From positions 1 to 64,000 of the forward strand of contig NZ_CP024199.1 of the NCBI RefSeq assembly GCF_002844375.1: a DNA stretch of 64,000 nt, read 5' to 3'. A program made the position numbers and the translations under genes. Positions 52,958-63,668 of this stretch are shown piece after piece (the first letter of the stretch is position 1; every line of letters begins with the position of its first letter). This DNA comes from Thalassospira marina. GTDB lineage: Bacteria; Pseudomonadota; Alphaproteobacteria; Rhodospirillales; Thalassospiraceae. The notes under the pieces are model-generated. The model saw only the letters and a list, made by a program, of their open reading frames with translations. It did not search any database and was not told the DNA's origin.

Positions 52958-53017
52958 AGGAATATCTCCAGTCGTCCCCAATCCCGCAGCGAATGGCGCG
53001 GGCCGTCTTTTATCGGA

Positions 53018-53049
53018 ATTTTCGAAAATCTTGAATGATCGGTCGATCA
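53018..53049. promoter_or_regulatory. Two palindromes upstream of sulP
   Basis: ATTTTCGAAAAT (53018-53029) is a perfect 12-bp palindrome. TGATCG-GT-CGATCA (53036-53049) is a perfect 6-bp inverted repeat with a 2-base centre. Both lie 60-95 bases upstream of the sulP start. The 403-base gap up to the chemoreceptor stop also holds a terminator (53259-53293) and no supported gene. Confidence 0.5.
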
Positions 53050-53258
53050 GGTGCCATGAAGCCCACAATGGAACATGCGCCAGGAAAGCAGGTCTCCGTC
53101 GCACTTATGGGGCAGTCATTAAAAGGCACACCTTACATCGGACCAAAATCCATAATTATTCAAATCACATGCTGCGTCGCAGCGGATTGTACCTACCCCA
53201 ATTTCGGCCAAAACACAACCTTGCCACCCGCAAGGGCGCGGGTAACAGGCATGCATGC

Positions 53259-53293
53259 AAAAGCGCCCCTTCGTTTGCCAAAGGGGCGCTTTT
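53259..53293. terminator. Terminator after chemoreceptor gene
   Basis: AAAAGCGCCCCTT (53259-53271) and AAGGGGCGCTTTT (53281-53293) form a perfect 13-bp stem. Read on the minus strand it ends the chemoreceptor transcript. Confidence 0.78.
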
Positions 53294-53360
53294 GGTGTGC
53301 TGCGCGGTTGTTTCAAACCCTATGCAGGCCGTATTTGCCGTAAGGCTGGCAAAGGCTGCG

Positions 53361-55514
53361 TTATTTGCTGTCCTGAATTTCTCCCAGGAAAATATCAATC
53401 TCGCGGCGCAGGTTATCAGCCTGGCGGGCAAGGCTGTCGGCGGCACTGGTAACATCGGCGGTGGCGGTTTCGCTGCGTTTGGCGGCGTCACTGACCCCGG
53501 CAATATTGCGGGTAACTTCGTCTGTACCCTGTGCGCTTTGTTGTGTGTTGCGGGCAATATCGCGGGTGGCGGCACCCTGTTGTTCGACCGATGCGGCAAT
53601 GGTGGTGCCAATGGTGTTGATGTCGCCAATCACGTTGGAAATGGCCTGCATCGACAGCACGGCTTCGTGGGTTGCTGTCTGGATGGTGACGATCTGATCG
53701 CTGATTTCGCTGGTTGCCCGGCTGGTTTGTGCGGCCAGCGATTTTACCTCGCCCGCGACCACGGCAAATCCCTTGCCGGCATCGCCGGCGCGTGCGGCCT
53801 CGATAGTGGCATTCAGGGCCAGAAGGTTGGTCTGCCCGGCAATATCATTGATCAGGGTAACAACCTCGCCAATGCGATCGGCACTTTGGGCCAGGGTTTG
53901 CACCAGCTTGTTGCTTTCATTGGTGCGGCTAACGGCACCCTGGGCAATATCGCTGGATTTCTGGGCCTGTTCGCTGATTTCCAGGATTGATGCGGATAAT
54001 TGTTCGGCTGCGGTTGCAACCGATTTCACATTGCCCGATGCTTGGCGCGCCGCCGCCACGACATTGTTGCTTAAAAGGTTGGTCTGCGAAACGGTTTCAC
54101 CCATGACAGTGGCACTGCTGCGCATCGAATTCGATGCCTGTTGAACGGCCTGCAGGGCCTCGTCACTGCGATTGCGGAACTTGTCGATCGACCGGCGGAT
54201 TTCCTCCGCACGGTCAAGTTTGCGCTGGCTTTCGGCTTCGCGCTCGGCGGTCAGGCGGGCATTTTCACGCAAATTACCCTGAAACAGGTTAAGGGTTTCA
54301 AAAATGCGGCCAACGGCATTTCGGCTTTGTGCTTTGGGGATGGCAACATCAAGTTCGCCATGCGCCAGCCGTTCCATCAGGGAAACGGCCTGTGTCAGCG
54401 GCCGGGTAATCCCACGGCCCAGCGACAGCCCAACCAGCACGGCAATTGCGGCAACACCGGCCAGCAACATCAGCGAGAAATTGCGCATCCAAATCGCCGG
54501 GGCAAAGATTTCGTCGCTGTCAATTTCGGCAACCATCGCCCATTTGGTATCGGCAAATGACATGGGCACATAGGATGACACAACGCTGTCGTCACGGTAA
54601 TTCAGGTCTTCCATGGTGCCGGTTTTACCCGCCAGGGCATCGCGGACCTGTTTGGTGTCAATCCGGCGCTGCAGGCTGGTATGGGCATCACCCATGCGGC
54701 TGTCATTGCGCATCAGCAAATCCTGGCCAACAAGGTAAACTTCGCCGGTTTTGCCCAGCCCGTCATTGCGCTGCAGGATATCATTAACCCGGGCAATGGG
54801 GACTTCGACGGCAAAAACACCCATGCGCGTTGTGCCATCATCGGCAAATACCGGTGTCGCCAAAAAGGCATTGCTGCTGCCTGCCGCCGGGCCATACAGG
54901 GTGAAATCGGCAAAGGCTACATTGCCAGCCTGGGCATTGCTGGCTTCGTTAAACACGCGGGCCAGGCCGGTTTTTGCCAGTTCCGGGTCGCCAAGGCGGG
55001 CGGCAAAATCATCGCGTTTCGCCTCGGAATACAGAATATCGCCATCCTGGCTGATCAGGAAAATGTCGGCATAGCCGCGGGCATGTAACAGCTTTTCCAT
55101 CCACGGATGATACTGGTGATGGATATCGGACCAGGTAGAACCATCCTTTGCCTGCAATAACTGGTCGCGCTTGTCGGCCGGGTTCGGGTTTTGCGCGATG
55201 TAAAAATTTTGCAGGGTCTTTTCCGGGCTGCTGCCCAGATCCGACCAGGCAAAACCAAACAGTTTCATTGCCTGGCGAATGGCAGGGCTGTCGGCCTGAA
55301 TGACCAGATCTTCGCGCACCGAAACCAGATATTGGTTAAGCTCGCTTTGGCGTGAACTGGCAAGGGCAAACAGTTTGTCGGTGGCCCCTTCATTCAGGGC
55401 ATCGCGGGCGATGACATAGCTTGAGATCGCCGTGACAGCGGTAGCCACGATCGCGATCAGGGCGATAACGGCGGGAATGACCCGTCTTAATGACATTCTG
55501 GCTAAAAAACCCAC
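53361..55514 (-). CDS. Methyl-accepting chemotaxis protein, dCache type
   Basis: This is a chemoreceptor of about 717 aa. TM1 (RRVIPAVIALIAIVATAVTAIS), a large periplasmic double-Cache sensor (residues about 45-305, with PWMEKLLHARGYADIFLISQDGDILYS and TTRMGVFAVEVPIARVNDIL), TM2, HAMP, and a signalling hairpin INDIAGQTNLLALNATIEAARAGDAGKGFAVVAGEVKSLAAQT follow in order. Start codons are ambiguous: GTG 55514 is used, ATG 55496 and GTG 55559 also fit, and none has a strong ribosome site. The ligand is unknown. Confidence 0.9.
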   Translation of the reverse strand: MGFLARMSLRRVIPAVIALIAIVATAVTAISSYVIARDALNEGATDKLFALASSRQSELNQYLVSVREDLVIQADSPAIRQAMKLFGFAWSDLGSSPEKTLQNFYIAQNPNPADKRDQLLQAKDGSTWSDIHHQYHPWMEKLLHARGYADIFLISQDGDILYSEAKRDDFAARLGDPELAKTGLARVFNEASNAQAGNVAFADFTLYGPAAGSSNAFLATPVFADDGTTRMGVFAVEVPIARVNDILQRNDGLGKTGEVYLVGQDLLMRNDSRMGDAHTSLQRRIDTKQVRDALAGKTGTMEDLNYRDDSVVSSYVPMSFADTKWAMVAEIDSDEIFAPAIWMRNFSLMLLAGVAAIAVLVGLSLGRGITRPLTQAVSLMERLAHGELDVAIPKAQSRNAVGRIFETLNLFQGNLRENARLTAEREAESQRKLDRAEEIRRSIDKFRNRSDEALQAVQQASNSMRSSATVMGETVSQTNLLSNNVVAAARQASGNVKSVATAAEQLSASILEISEQAQKSSDIAQGAVSRTNESNKLVQTLAQSADRIGEVVTLINDIAGQTNLLALNATIEAARAGDAGKGFAVVAGEVKSLAAQTSRATSEISDQIVTIQTATHEAVLSMQAISNVIGDINTIGTTIAASVEQQGAATRDIARNTQQSAQGTDEVTRNIAGVSDAAKRSETATADVTSAADSLARQADNLRREIDIFLGEIQDSK

Positions 55515-55862
55515 GATGCTTATTCCAGTCTTTTTCGATGCCGGTGATAGAACCGGCACCTATTATTGAATTTATACCTGTGGTTTTATCTATGGGGCTT
55601 CGCCGGATTGGGGAAATCAAATGAATGTGCTGGCGTGGTGATATAAATGTGAACGATCATTCCAGAATTTTGCTTGCAAAGCTGGATTTTGCTGCCAGAT
55701 ATATTGCGGCCTGTCGGGATTTTGCCGCTATTGCGGGCTGTTAGCGCCAAATCCACGCGCGCGCGCGGGTAACCGGCGCAATCGCAACGCGTGTGTGTTG
55801 CTGGGTTTATGCCGCCCTTTTGCGGATCATAGGGCCTTTATCACCCGGGAAATTACAGGCAC

Positions 55863-55894
55863 AAAAAAGGCGGCATCACGAAGACGCCGCCTTT
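55863..55894 (-). terminator. Terminator after acs (minus strand)
   Basis: AAAGGCGGC and GCCGCCTTT (55866-55874 and 55886-55894) pair and are followed on the minus strand by a T run. The rest of the gap from the chemoreceptor start (to 55915) shows no gene, only a (CG)6 stretch at 55756-55767. Confidence 0.85.
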
Positions 55895-55915
55895 GAATTA
55901 TGCCATCAGCCCGGT

Positions 55916-57859
<1,944 letters not shown>

Positions 57860-57897
57860 TGTTAAGCCTCTTGTTCGTTTCCTGTTGTCTATGCGTT

Positions 57898-57957
57898 CGC
57901 ACCGCATACCCGCCCGCGAAGATCAGGGTATGTGCACCGGTGCGAAAATTCGGTGCG
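57898..57957. promoter_or_regulatory. Repeated CGGTGCG elements upstream of acs
   Basis: CGGTGCG occurs at 57938-57944 and 57951-57957, with its complement CGCACCG at 57898-57904. A 10-bp palindrome, GCACCGGTGC, lies at 57934-57943. CATACCC and GGGTATG (57905-57911, 57926-57932) form a further inverted repeat. This 40-100-base leader of acs looks like a regulator-binding region. The rest of the 57860-58344 gap shows no supported gene. Confidence 0.5.
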
Positions 57958-58344
57958 GTTCAGTTTCCCGCCTGGCTGTGCCTGACGGCCTTCCGTTACG
58001 GAATGCCGGTCAAACGAGACCTGTCGCTTGCGCCCTATGCTAGTGCGCAGAACATATTCAGGGAATACAACTTAAGACGGGTGCCGCAAGACAGCGAAAG
58101 CTGCCTTTCAACTTTGGAATGTGGTTGTGGTTACGCCGTTTAGGTGGACGGTCCGGAGCGTTTTGCACCCGCTGGCGTTTGTTGTTTTTAAAAAGCCGTT
58201 TCCTGAATAGATGCTTGAAGCATAGTCACAATTTTCGGGTTTCGCCAGTGGCGCGGGCGAAAATGGCATTCTTTTCCTTTTTCGGTCGCAAATCGTGCTT
58301 GCCCTGCGCTAAACCGGAAATAGTCCCACGAACAAGGTTTTATC

Positions 58345-59136
58345 ATGACACCGGAACTTACCGCGCCTGTTGCCGTCTTTGATGCGGGAATCGGCAGTTA
58401 TTCGATTGTTGCCAAAATTCGCGAAAAATGGCCGCAAAAGGATATCGTCTATTTCGCAGATCGCGCCAGTTTCCCCTATGGCCGTAAAAATGCAGCATCG
58501 TTGCTGGCCGTCATGCGCCAGACCATCGATTATCTGAATGGTTTTAACCCGTCAGGCATTGTTATTGCGTCCAATGCCCCCTCGATCATGGTGTTAAACG
58601 ATGTGCAGAAGCTGACATCAACACCGGTTAGCGGGGTTTTACCACCCGTGCAGGCCGCCATCGCGGCATCAGCCAGCGGGCATGTTGCCGTGATGGGTGT
58701 GGCATCGTTAATTGATAGCGATATGTTTGCACAGTTTATCGCGCCATTTGCAGGCCGGGCGACGGTTACGGGCTTTAACGCATCGGGCGCAATTGACCAT
58801 GTTGAAAACGGTGATTTCCTGTTCAAACCTGATGAAACTCGTGTCACCGTTGAAAAACTGATGGCTGATATTTTGGCCGTTGACCCGGAAATTGATGTGC
58901 TGACCCTTTCAAGCACCCATTTGCCGTGGTTGCGCCGATATTTTGAGGAAGCAGCCCCCAATTGCACCTTCCTTGATCCTGCAGATGACGTGGTAAATGC
59001 CCTTGATATTGGCCCGATGGGCAAGGGCATTACCTATGGCGTGGCAACTGAAGCCCCCGGTTTTGAAATTGCCGAATTTGAAGAAATGCTGCGCCAGATC
59101 GGCGTGGATTTGCCCATCCATAAAGCCGTCCTTTGA
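58345..59136 (+). CDS. Glutamate-racemase-like protein lacking both catalytic cysteines
   Basis: This is a 263-aa protein with the Asp/Glu racemase fold. The family landmarks are kept: FDAGIGSYSIV (residue 12 on; usual FDSGVGG), YFADRASFPYG, and LSSTHLPWL. The first catalytic cysteine site reads IASNAPS (Ser76, usual ACNTAS) and the second reads SSTH (Ser190, usual GCTH). Both cysteines of the two-base mechanism are therefore serine, and the residue after the FD aspartate is Ala14. The frame is intact and the rest is well conserved, so it may be a non-racemase member or a regulator. It precedes rmuC. Confidence 0.82.
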   Translation: MTPELTAPVAVFDAGIGSYSIVAKIREKWPQKDIVYFADRASFPYGRKNAASLLAVMRQTIDYLNGFNPSGIVIASNAPSIMVLNDVQKLTSTPVSGVLPPVQAAIAASASGHVAVMGVASLIDSDMFAQFIAPFAGRATVTGFNASGAIDHVENGDFLFKPDETRVTVEKLMADILAVDPEIDVLTLSSTHLPWLRRYFEEAAPNCTFLDPADDVVNALDIGPMGKGITYGVATEAPGFEIAEFEEMLRQIGVDLPIHKAVL

Positions 59137-59225
59137 CGGCTTTATCGGCCCTGCCGTTTGCGTGGCTGGATTTATAAGAACAAAACAGATACAACCGAAT
59201 TGTCCTGTAATCAGATGGTGTGAAT

Positions 59226-60725
59226 ATGGATCCGGTTTCTTTGGCCGTTGGCGGCATTGTGGTTTTGGTGGTGTCGCTGGTTTTCAGTACGCAACTGGTG
59301 AAACGCGCGCGGGAATCGGCCCTGGCCGAGGCGGAATCGCACAATGCGTTAATCGCTGCGCAGCTTGAACAGGCCGAAGCCACGCGCCGCGAACTGGCAA
59401 GTGAACTGGCCCAGTTGCGTGACCGGTTTGATGGCGTTGCCGAAAAACGCGCCATTGCCGAAACCACGGCCAACCGTGTGCCGGGGCTGGAAACCGAAAT
59501 TCGCGAATTGCGTGTTTCGCTGGAACACTGGCGCGAAAAAGGGGCGGAGCTTGAAACCGCGCTGGAAAAGGAACGCGAAGCTGCCCAGGAAAAGCTTCAG
59601 ATGCTGGATGATGCGCGGGTCAAACTGCTTGATAGTTTCAAGGCGCTGTCGTCCGATGCGCTGAAGGTCAATAACGACGAATTCATGAAAATGGCGCGTG
59701 AAAGCTTCTCGCGTCTGCAGGAAGGGGCCAAAGGTGACCTTGAAAAACGCCAGCAGGCAATTGACGGGCTGGTAAAACCTATCCGTGAACGGCTTGAGGC
59801 CTTTGATGTAAAGGTCAATGAACTTGAAAATTCGCGTAAACTCGCCTACGGCGAATTGCGTGAACAGGTTGGGTCACTGGTCGCATCGCAGCAGCGCCTG
59901 TCGCGTGAAACCCAAACGCTGAGTTCCGCGCTGCGGTCCAGTTCGTCGGTTTCCGGTAAATGGGGCGAATTGCAGCTTAAACGCATTGTCGAACTGGCCG
60001 GGATGGTCAACCATTGCGATTTTGAAGAACAGGTTCATTTCAAAACCGATGAAGGCGACCAGAAACCCGATATGGTCATTCACCTGCCGGGCGGCAAAAA
60101 CATTGTGGTTGATGCCAAGGCACCGACATCGGCCTATCTGGAAGCGATCGAAGAAAAATACGACGATGACCGCCGCGAAGCCCTGATGGGAACTTATGTT
60201 GCCAATGTTCGTAAGGTTATAGCTGGCCTTTCAAAGAAGTCTTACTGGAAATCTGTAAATTCACCGGAATTTGTTGTGTTGTTTCTGCCTGGTGAAAGCT
60301 TTTTTTCTTCCGCGCTGGAACGCGATCCCAGCCTGATCGAAGACAGTTTCCGCGATGGGGTTATTCTGGCAACGCCGACCACCCTGCTGGGCCTGCTTAA
60401 GGCGGTGGCCTATGGCTGGCGGCAGGAAGCCCTGGCCGATAATGCCCGTGATATCAGTGAAATTGGCCAGCAACTGTTTGACCGTCTGGGATCGCTTGCC
60501 AAAAACTTTACCGCCATGGGCAAATCCCTTGAAGGAACGGTAAAGCATTACAATAAAACGCTGGGGTCGCTGGAAAGTTCGGTCCTGGTGTCGGCCAAGC
60601 GGCTTAAGGAAAAGCATATCGTGGCCGATGACCGCGATATTGACCAGCCGGGGCAGTCGGAAACCCATGTTCGCCAGCTTAGCAAACCCGAACTGACCGC
60701 CCATATGCTTGAAGATCGAAGCTAA
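59226..60725 (+). CDS. rmuC: RmuC-family DNA recombination protein
   Basis: This is a protein of about 499 aa with an N-terminal membrane segment (VGGIVVLVVSLVFSTQL), a long Glu/Arg/Gln-rich coiled coil (residues about 30-190) and a C-terminal nuclease-like RmuC domain (SGKWGELQLKRIVELAGMVNHCDFEEQ and PDMVIHLPGGKNIVVDAKAP, the restriction-endonuclease-like core). It limits DNA inversion rearrangements in E. coli. The start may also be GTG 59220. It precedes def, an order recurrent in alphaproteobacteria. Confidence 0.9.
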   Translation: MDPVSLAVGGIVVLVVSLVFSTQLVKRARESALAEAESHNALIAAQLEQAEATRRELASELAQLRDRFDGVAEKRAIAETTANRVPGLETEIRELRVSLEHWREKGAELETALEKEREAAQEKLQMLDDARVKLLDSFKALSSDALKVNNDEFMKMARESFSRLQEGAKGDLEKRQQAIDGLVKPIRERLEAFDVKVNELENSRKLAYGELREQVGSLVASQQRLSRETQTLSSALRSSSSVSGKWGELQLKRIVELAGMVNHCDFEEQVHFKTDEGDQKPDMVIHLPGGKNIVVDAKAPTSAYLEAIEEKYDDDRREALMGTYVANVRKVIAGLSKKSYWKSVNSPEFVVLFLPGESFFSSALERDPSLIEDSFRDGVILATPTTLLGLLKAVAYGWRQEALADNARDISEIGQQLFDRLGSLAKNFTAMGKSLEGTVKHYNKTLGSLESSVLVSAKRLKEKHIVADDRDIDQPGQSETHVRQLSKPELTAHMLEDRS

Positions 60726-60775
60726 AGCACGTTGCGCCCATCTTGCCGCCATCTGGCTGCTATGCGACGGACTTC

Positions 60776-60803
60776 TTGACTCCCATAACTTGCGGTCTTA
60801 TCT
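60776..60803 (+). promoter_or_regulatory. Candidate def promoter
   Basis: TTGACT (60776-60781), a 16-base spacer and TTATCT (60798-60803), about 74 bases before the def start. Confidence 0.4.
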
Positions 60804-60876
60804 CCAAGCCCGACTTATATTATATTGAAGCCGTTCCAAGGGGGACGGTTTCTTCTTTTGACCCGGAAAATCTGAC

Positions 60877-61395
60877 ATGGCCTTGCGTGAAATTCTTATC
60901 GTTCCTGATCCCCGCCTGAAACAGGAATGCGAACCGGTATCCGAGGTGAATGACGAGATTCGCCAGATTCTGGATGATATGCTTGAAACCATGTATGACG
61001 CACCGGGCATTGGCCTTGCCGGCCCGCAGATTGGCGTGATGAAGCGCGTGATCGTGCTTGATGTATCCGACGACAAGGAAAAACCGGCACCGATGAAAAT
61101 GGTGAACCCGGAAATCATCTGGGAGTCCGAAGATTTTTCGGTCTATCAGGAAGGTTGCCTGTCGATCCCCGATCAATATGCCGATGTCGAACGCCCTTTG
61201 GAAGTTGGCGTGCGTTACCTTGATGAAAATGGCACGGAACACGAGATTGAGGCCGATGGCCTTTTGGCAACCTGCATCCAGCATGAGATCGACCATCTTG
61301 ATGGTGTGCTGTTTACCGATTATCTCAGCGCGCTGAAACGCAACATGATCCTGAAAAAGGTCATGAAATTGCAGAAAGCCAAAAAGTCGGCCTGA
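60877..61395 (+). CDS. def: Peptide deformylase
   Basis: This is a 172-aa metalloenzyme that removes the formyl group from nascent N-terminal methionine. The three motifs are GIGLAGPQIG (residues about 45), EGCLSIP (about 98) and the metal-binding QHEIDHLDG (about 139). It pairs functionally with fmt, whose gene lies 1.2 kb downstream, separated by an oppositely oriented DUF429 gene. Confidence 0.97.
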   Translation: MALREILIVPDPRLKQECEPVSEVNDEIRQILDDMLETMYDAPGIGLAGPQIGVMKRVIVLDVSDDKEKPAPMKMVNPEIIWESEDFSVYQEGCLSIPDQYADVERPLEVGVRYLDENGTEHEIEADGLLATCIQHEIDHLDGVLFTDYLSALKRNMILKKVMKLQKAKKSA

Positions 61396-61471
61396 TATAA
61401 AACCGCTTGATTAACCAGGTGGTTTCGACGTTTACCATTGCATATATTGCGCGCCGCGCCGGTAGCGCAAC

Positions 61472-61499
61472 AAAGGGGCTGGTTTACCGGCCCTTTTTT
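61472..61499 (+). terminator. Terminator after def
   Basis: AAAGGG-G-CTGG pairs with CCGGCCCTTT around TTTA, with one bulged G, and runs into T6. It also lies just past the convergent DUF429 stop. Confidence 0.7.
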
Positions 61500-61516
61500 A
61501 TGGGCAATCGCAGGGC

Positions 61517-62497
61517 TTAACTGGCAGGCAGGTTGGCAAGCTGGCCAATAATCCAGCCTTCCTGATCGCGGATCATTGCCGTGTCTGGCAGGTTTTCCGC
61601 CCGTTTCCCCATTGCAATCATGATCAGGCCAATCACACCGATAAGCGCGTCAAAGGCATCATCCTTGCCATTGGCATTATCGATGCCGTTGGCAATGCGC
61701 TGGTAAAGCGATGGTTCCATCACAATGCCCCTGCTTTCAAGTATTGGCATTAACTGCGCAATGGCATCCCGGCGGGCGTCCTGCCGGGATTTGGCAAAGC
61801 GGCCCGATGGCAATGTCATCTCATGCAAGCCCAGCCAGCCATAAATCTCGGCCGGGTAGGTTTCGATCAGGGTGGTGCCGGGTGTTTGCGAAAGACGGGC
61901 AAGATCCCCATCAAACGGCCAGATGTGAAACCCGCGATCCCGACCGGCCAATAACAGGTTTTGCCAGCCATGCAGCATCGCCTTGCCCACCTGGTTTGCG
62001 CCTAATGTCCAAAAAGGGACGGCGGCTTCATTGCGGGTTGCTGTTGCCTTTTCACAGGCGCGGTGCAGGTCGGAAAAGGCATCAACGCCCAATCCACTGG
62101 CAAGATGGGCGCGTTTTACGCTGCCTTTCGCACCGGCACGTGCGGGGTAAAAGGGGCGGTTGGGGGTGATCTGTGTTTGGTCATCGCAAATATCAAAAAA
62201 GCCCTGTCCTTGCGGGGTTGAAAGCCAATCCAGCACCGATGCGAAATTTTCAAACCCGGACTTTTCATACCATGCCCGACATAACCCCAGCGGAAAATCC
62301 AGCCCCAGCCAGATGGTTTTTGTTTGCCCGTCCTGGCAAAGCTGGTTGATGAACGGGGCGATATCCCCCACGGGTGACATATCATCAATGCACCAGCCTT
62401 CATCACGATCATTGATGCGACGGGCATGTACTTTCCAGCGGCCCTTTGCCCCTACAGACCAGTCAGCATGGTAAATTTCATCAATATCAAAGGGCAT
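61517..62497 (-). CDS. DUF429-family protein
   Basis: This is a 326-aa protein of the DUF429 group, which is predicted to adopt an RNase H-like fold. Conserved acidic spots typical of such a fold are visible: YHADWSVGAKG near residue 10, IWLGLDFPLGL near residue 65, TLIETYPAEIYGWLG mid-protein, and GKDDAFDALIGVIGL near residue 280. This pattern suggests a metal-dependent nuclease, but no activity is proven to my knowledge. It lies between def and fmt on the opposite strand. ATG 62497. Confidence 0.78.
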   Translation of the reverse strand: MPFDIDEIYHADWSVGAKGRWKVHARRINDRDEGWCIDDMSPVGDIAPFINQLCQDGQTKTIWLGLDFPLGLCRAWYEKSGFENFASVLDWLSTPQGQGFFDICDDQTQITPNRPFYPARAGAKGSVKRAHLASGLGVDAFSDLHRACEKATATRNEAAVPFWTLGANQVGKAMLHGWQNLLLAGRDRGFHIWPFDGDLARLSQTPGTTLIETYPAEIYGWLGLHEMTLPSGRFAKSRQDARRDAIAQLMPILESRGIVMEPSLYQRIANGIDNANGKDDAFDALIGVIGLIMIAMGKRAENLPDTAMIRDQEGWIIGQLANLPAS

Positions 62498-62626
62498 GGT
62501 TTGGCATTCAGGGCTGTGTGGCTGGGCAGGGTGATGGCAGTTGCCGGTTTGCGGGTTGTATTTTCGCGATCATACCGCCAAATTGCGCAAACATCAGTTT
62601 GCCTCTTACGATGAAATGGTTTGGTC

Positions 62627-63571
62627 ATGACGAAATTGCGAATTGCCTTTATGGGAACGCCGGATTTTGCCCTGGTGGCGCTTAAGGAACTGGTTAAGGC
62701 AGGTCATGACGTGGTGTGTGTTTATTCCCAGCCGCCGCGCCCCGCGGGCCGCGGGCACAAGGAAACACCAACCCCGGTTCATGCCTGGGCGCACGATCAG
62801 GGGATCGAGGTGCGCACCCCCGTTTCCTTAAAATCCGATGCCGAAAAGCAGGCCTTTGCCGATTTGAACCTCGATATCGCTGTGGTTGCCGCCTATGGCC
62901 TGATTTTGCCAAAGGCGATTTTGGATGCGCCGAAAATGGGCTGTTTGAACATTCATGCATCCCTGTTGCCACGCTGGCGGGGGGCTGCGCCGATTCAGCG
63001 CGCCATTCTGGCCGGTGATGCCAAAACAGGTGTCACCATCATGCAGATGGATGTGGGCCTTGATACCGGCGACATGCTGCTGATCGATGAAATTGCCATC
63101 ACTCCCGAAACCTACGCCAGCGGGCTGCATGATGATCTGGCTGATATGGGCGGTCGTCTGATTGTTGATGCGCTTGAAAAACTGCCCGCCGGGCTGCTTA
63201 CGGCGACTCCCCAGCCTGAAGATGGCGTCACCTATGCCGCCAAGCTGGAAAAGACCGAAGGCAAGCTGGACTTCACAGAAGATGCCGCGCTGCTGGAACG
63301 TAAAATCCGCGCTTTTACGCCCTGGCCGGGGGCCTATTTTGATTTGGGCAAGGAACGCATCAAGGTGCAGGCCGCCCAGCATATTGACAATACCGACGCC
63401 AATATCACCGGTCACCCCGGCGAGATTATTGATGACCAGCTGACCATCGCCTGTGGCAGTGGTGGTGCCCTGCGCCCAACCCGTATTCAGCGCCCCGGCA
63501 AGGCCGCGATGGATGCCGATGCAGTTTTGCGCGGTTATGACAAACTGGCAAAAGGCGTTATCGTTTCCTGA
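62627..63571 (+). CDS. fmt: Methionyl-tRNA formyltransferase
   Basis: This is a 314-aa enzyme that formylates initiator Met-tRNA using 10-formyl-THF. The N-terminal RIAFMGTPDFALVALKEL starts the Rossmann-like domain. The catalytic region is CLNIHASLLPRWRGAAPIQRAILAGD with the Asn-His pair, followed by TGVTIMQMDVGLDTGDML. The C-terminal OB-like domain follows, with AFTPWPGAYFDLG. ATG 62627 chosen. It is uncoupled from def by the inverted DUF429 gene and is 97 bases before a GNAT gene. Confidence 0.96.
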   Translation: MTKLRIAFMGTPDFALVALKELVKAGHDVVCVYSQPPRPAGRGHKETPTPVHAWAHDQGIEVRTPVSLKSDAEKQAFADLNLDIAVVAAYGLILPKAILDAPKMGCLNIHASLLPRWRGAAPIQRAILAGDAKTGVTIMQMDVGLDTGDMLLIDEIAITPETYASGLHDDLADMGGRLIVDALEKLPAGLLTATPQPEDGVTYAAKLEKTEGKLDFTEDAALLERKIRAFTPWPGAYFDLGKERIKVQAAQHIDNTDANITGHPGEIIDDQLTIACGSGGALRPTRIQRPGKAAMDADAVLRGYDKLAKGVIVS

Positions 63572-63668
63572 TTTTGCCGCTATCGTGGTGGCAAAGCCTT
63601 AATGTGCCAATTGCCACCATCGGCTCCTGCCCCACAGGAACGCCACAGATACGCTACAGGAAGAACGC

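Noticed and set aside
55756..55767. (CG)6 alternating stretch as a functional Z-DNA element
   Set aside because: It is short and lies in a GC-rich gap, and nothing nearby supports a role.
58119..58382. 87-codon frame upstream of the racemase-like gene
   Set aside because: It overlaps the racemase-like start, has composition unlike coding DNA and no recognisable motif.
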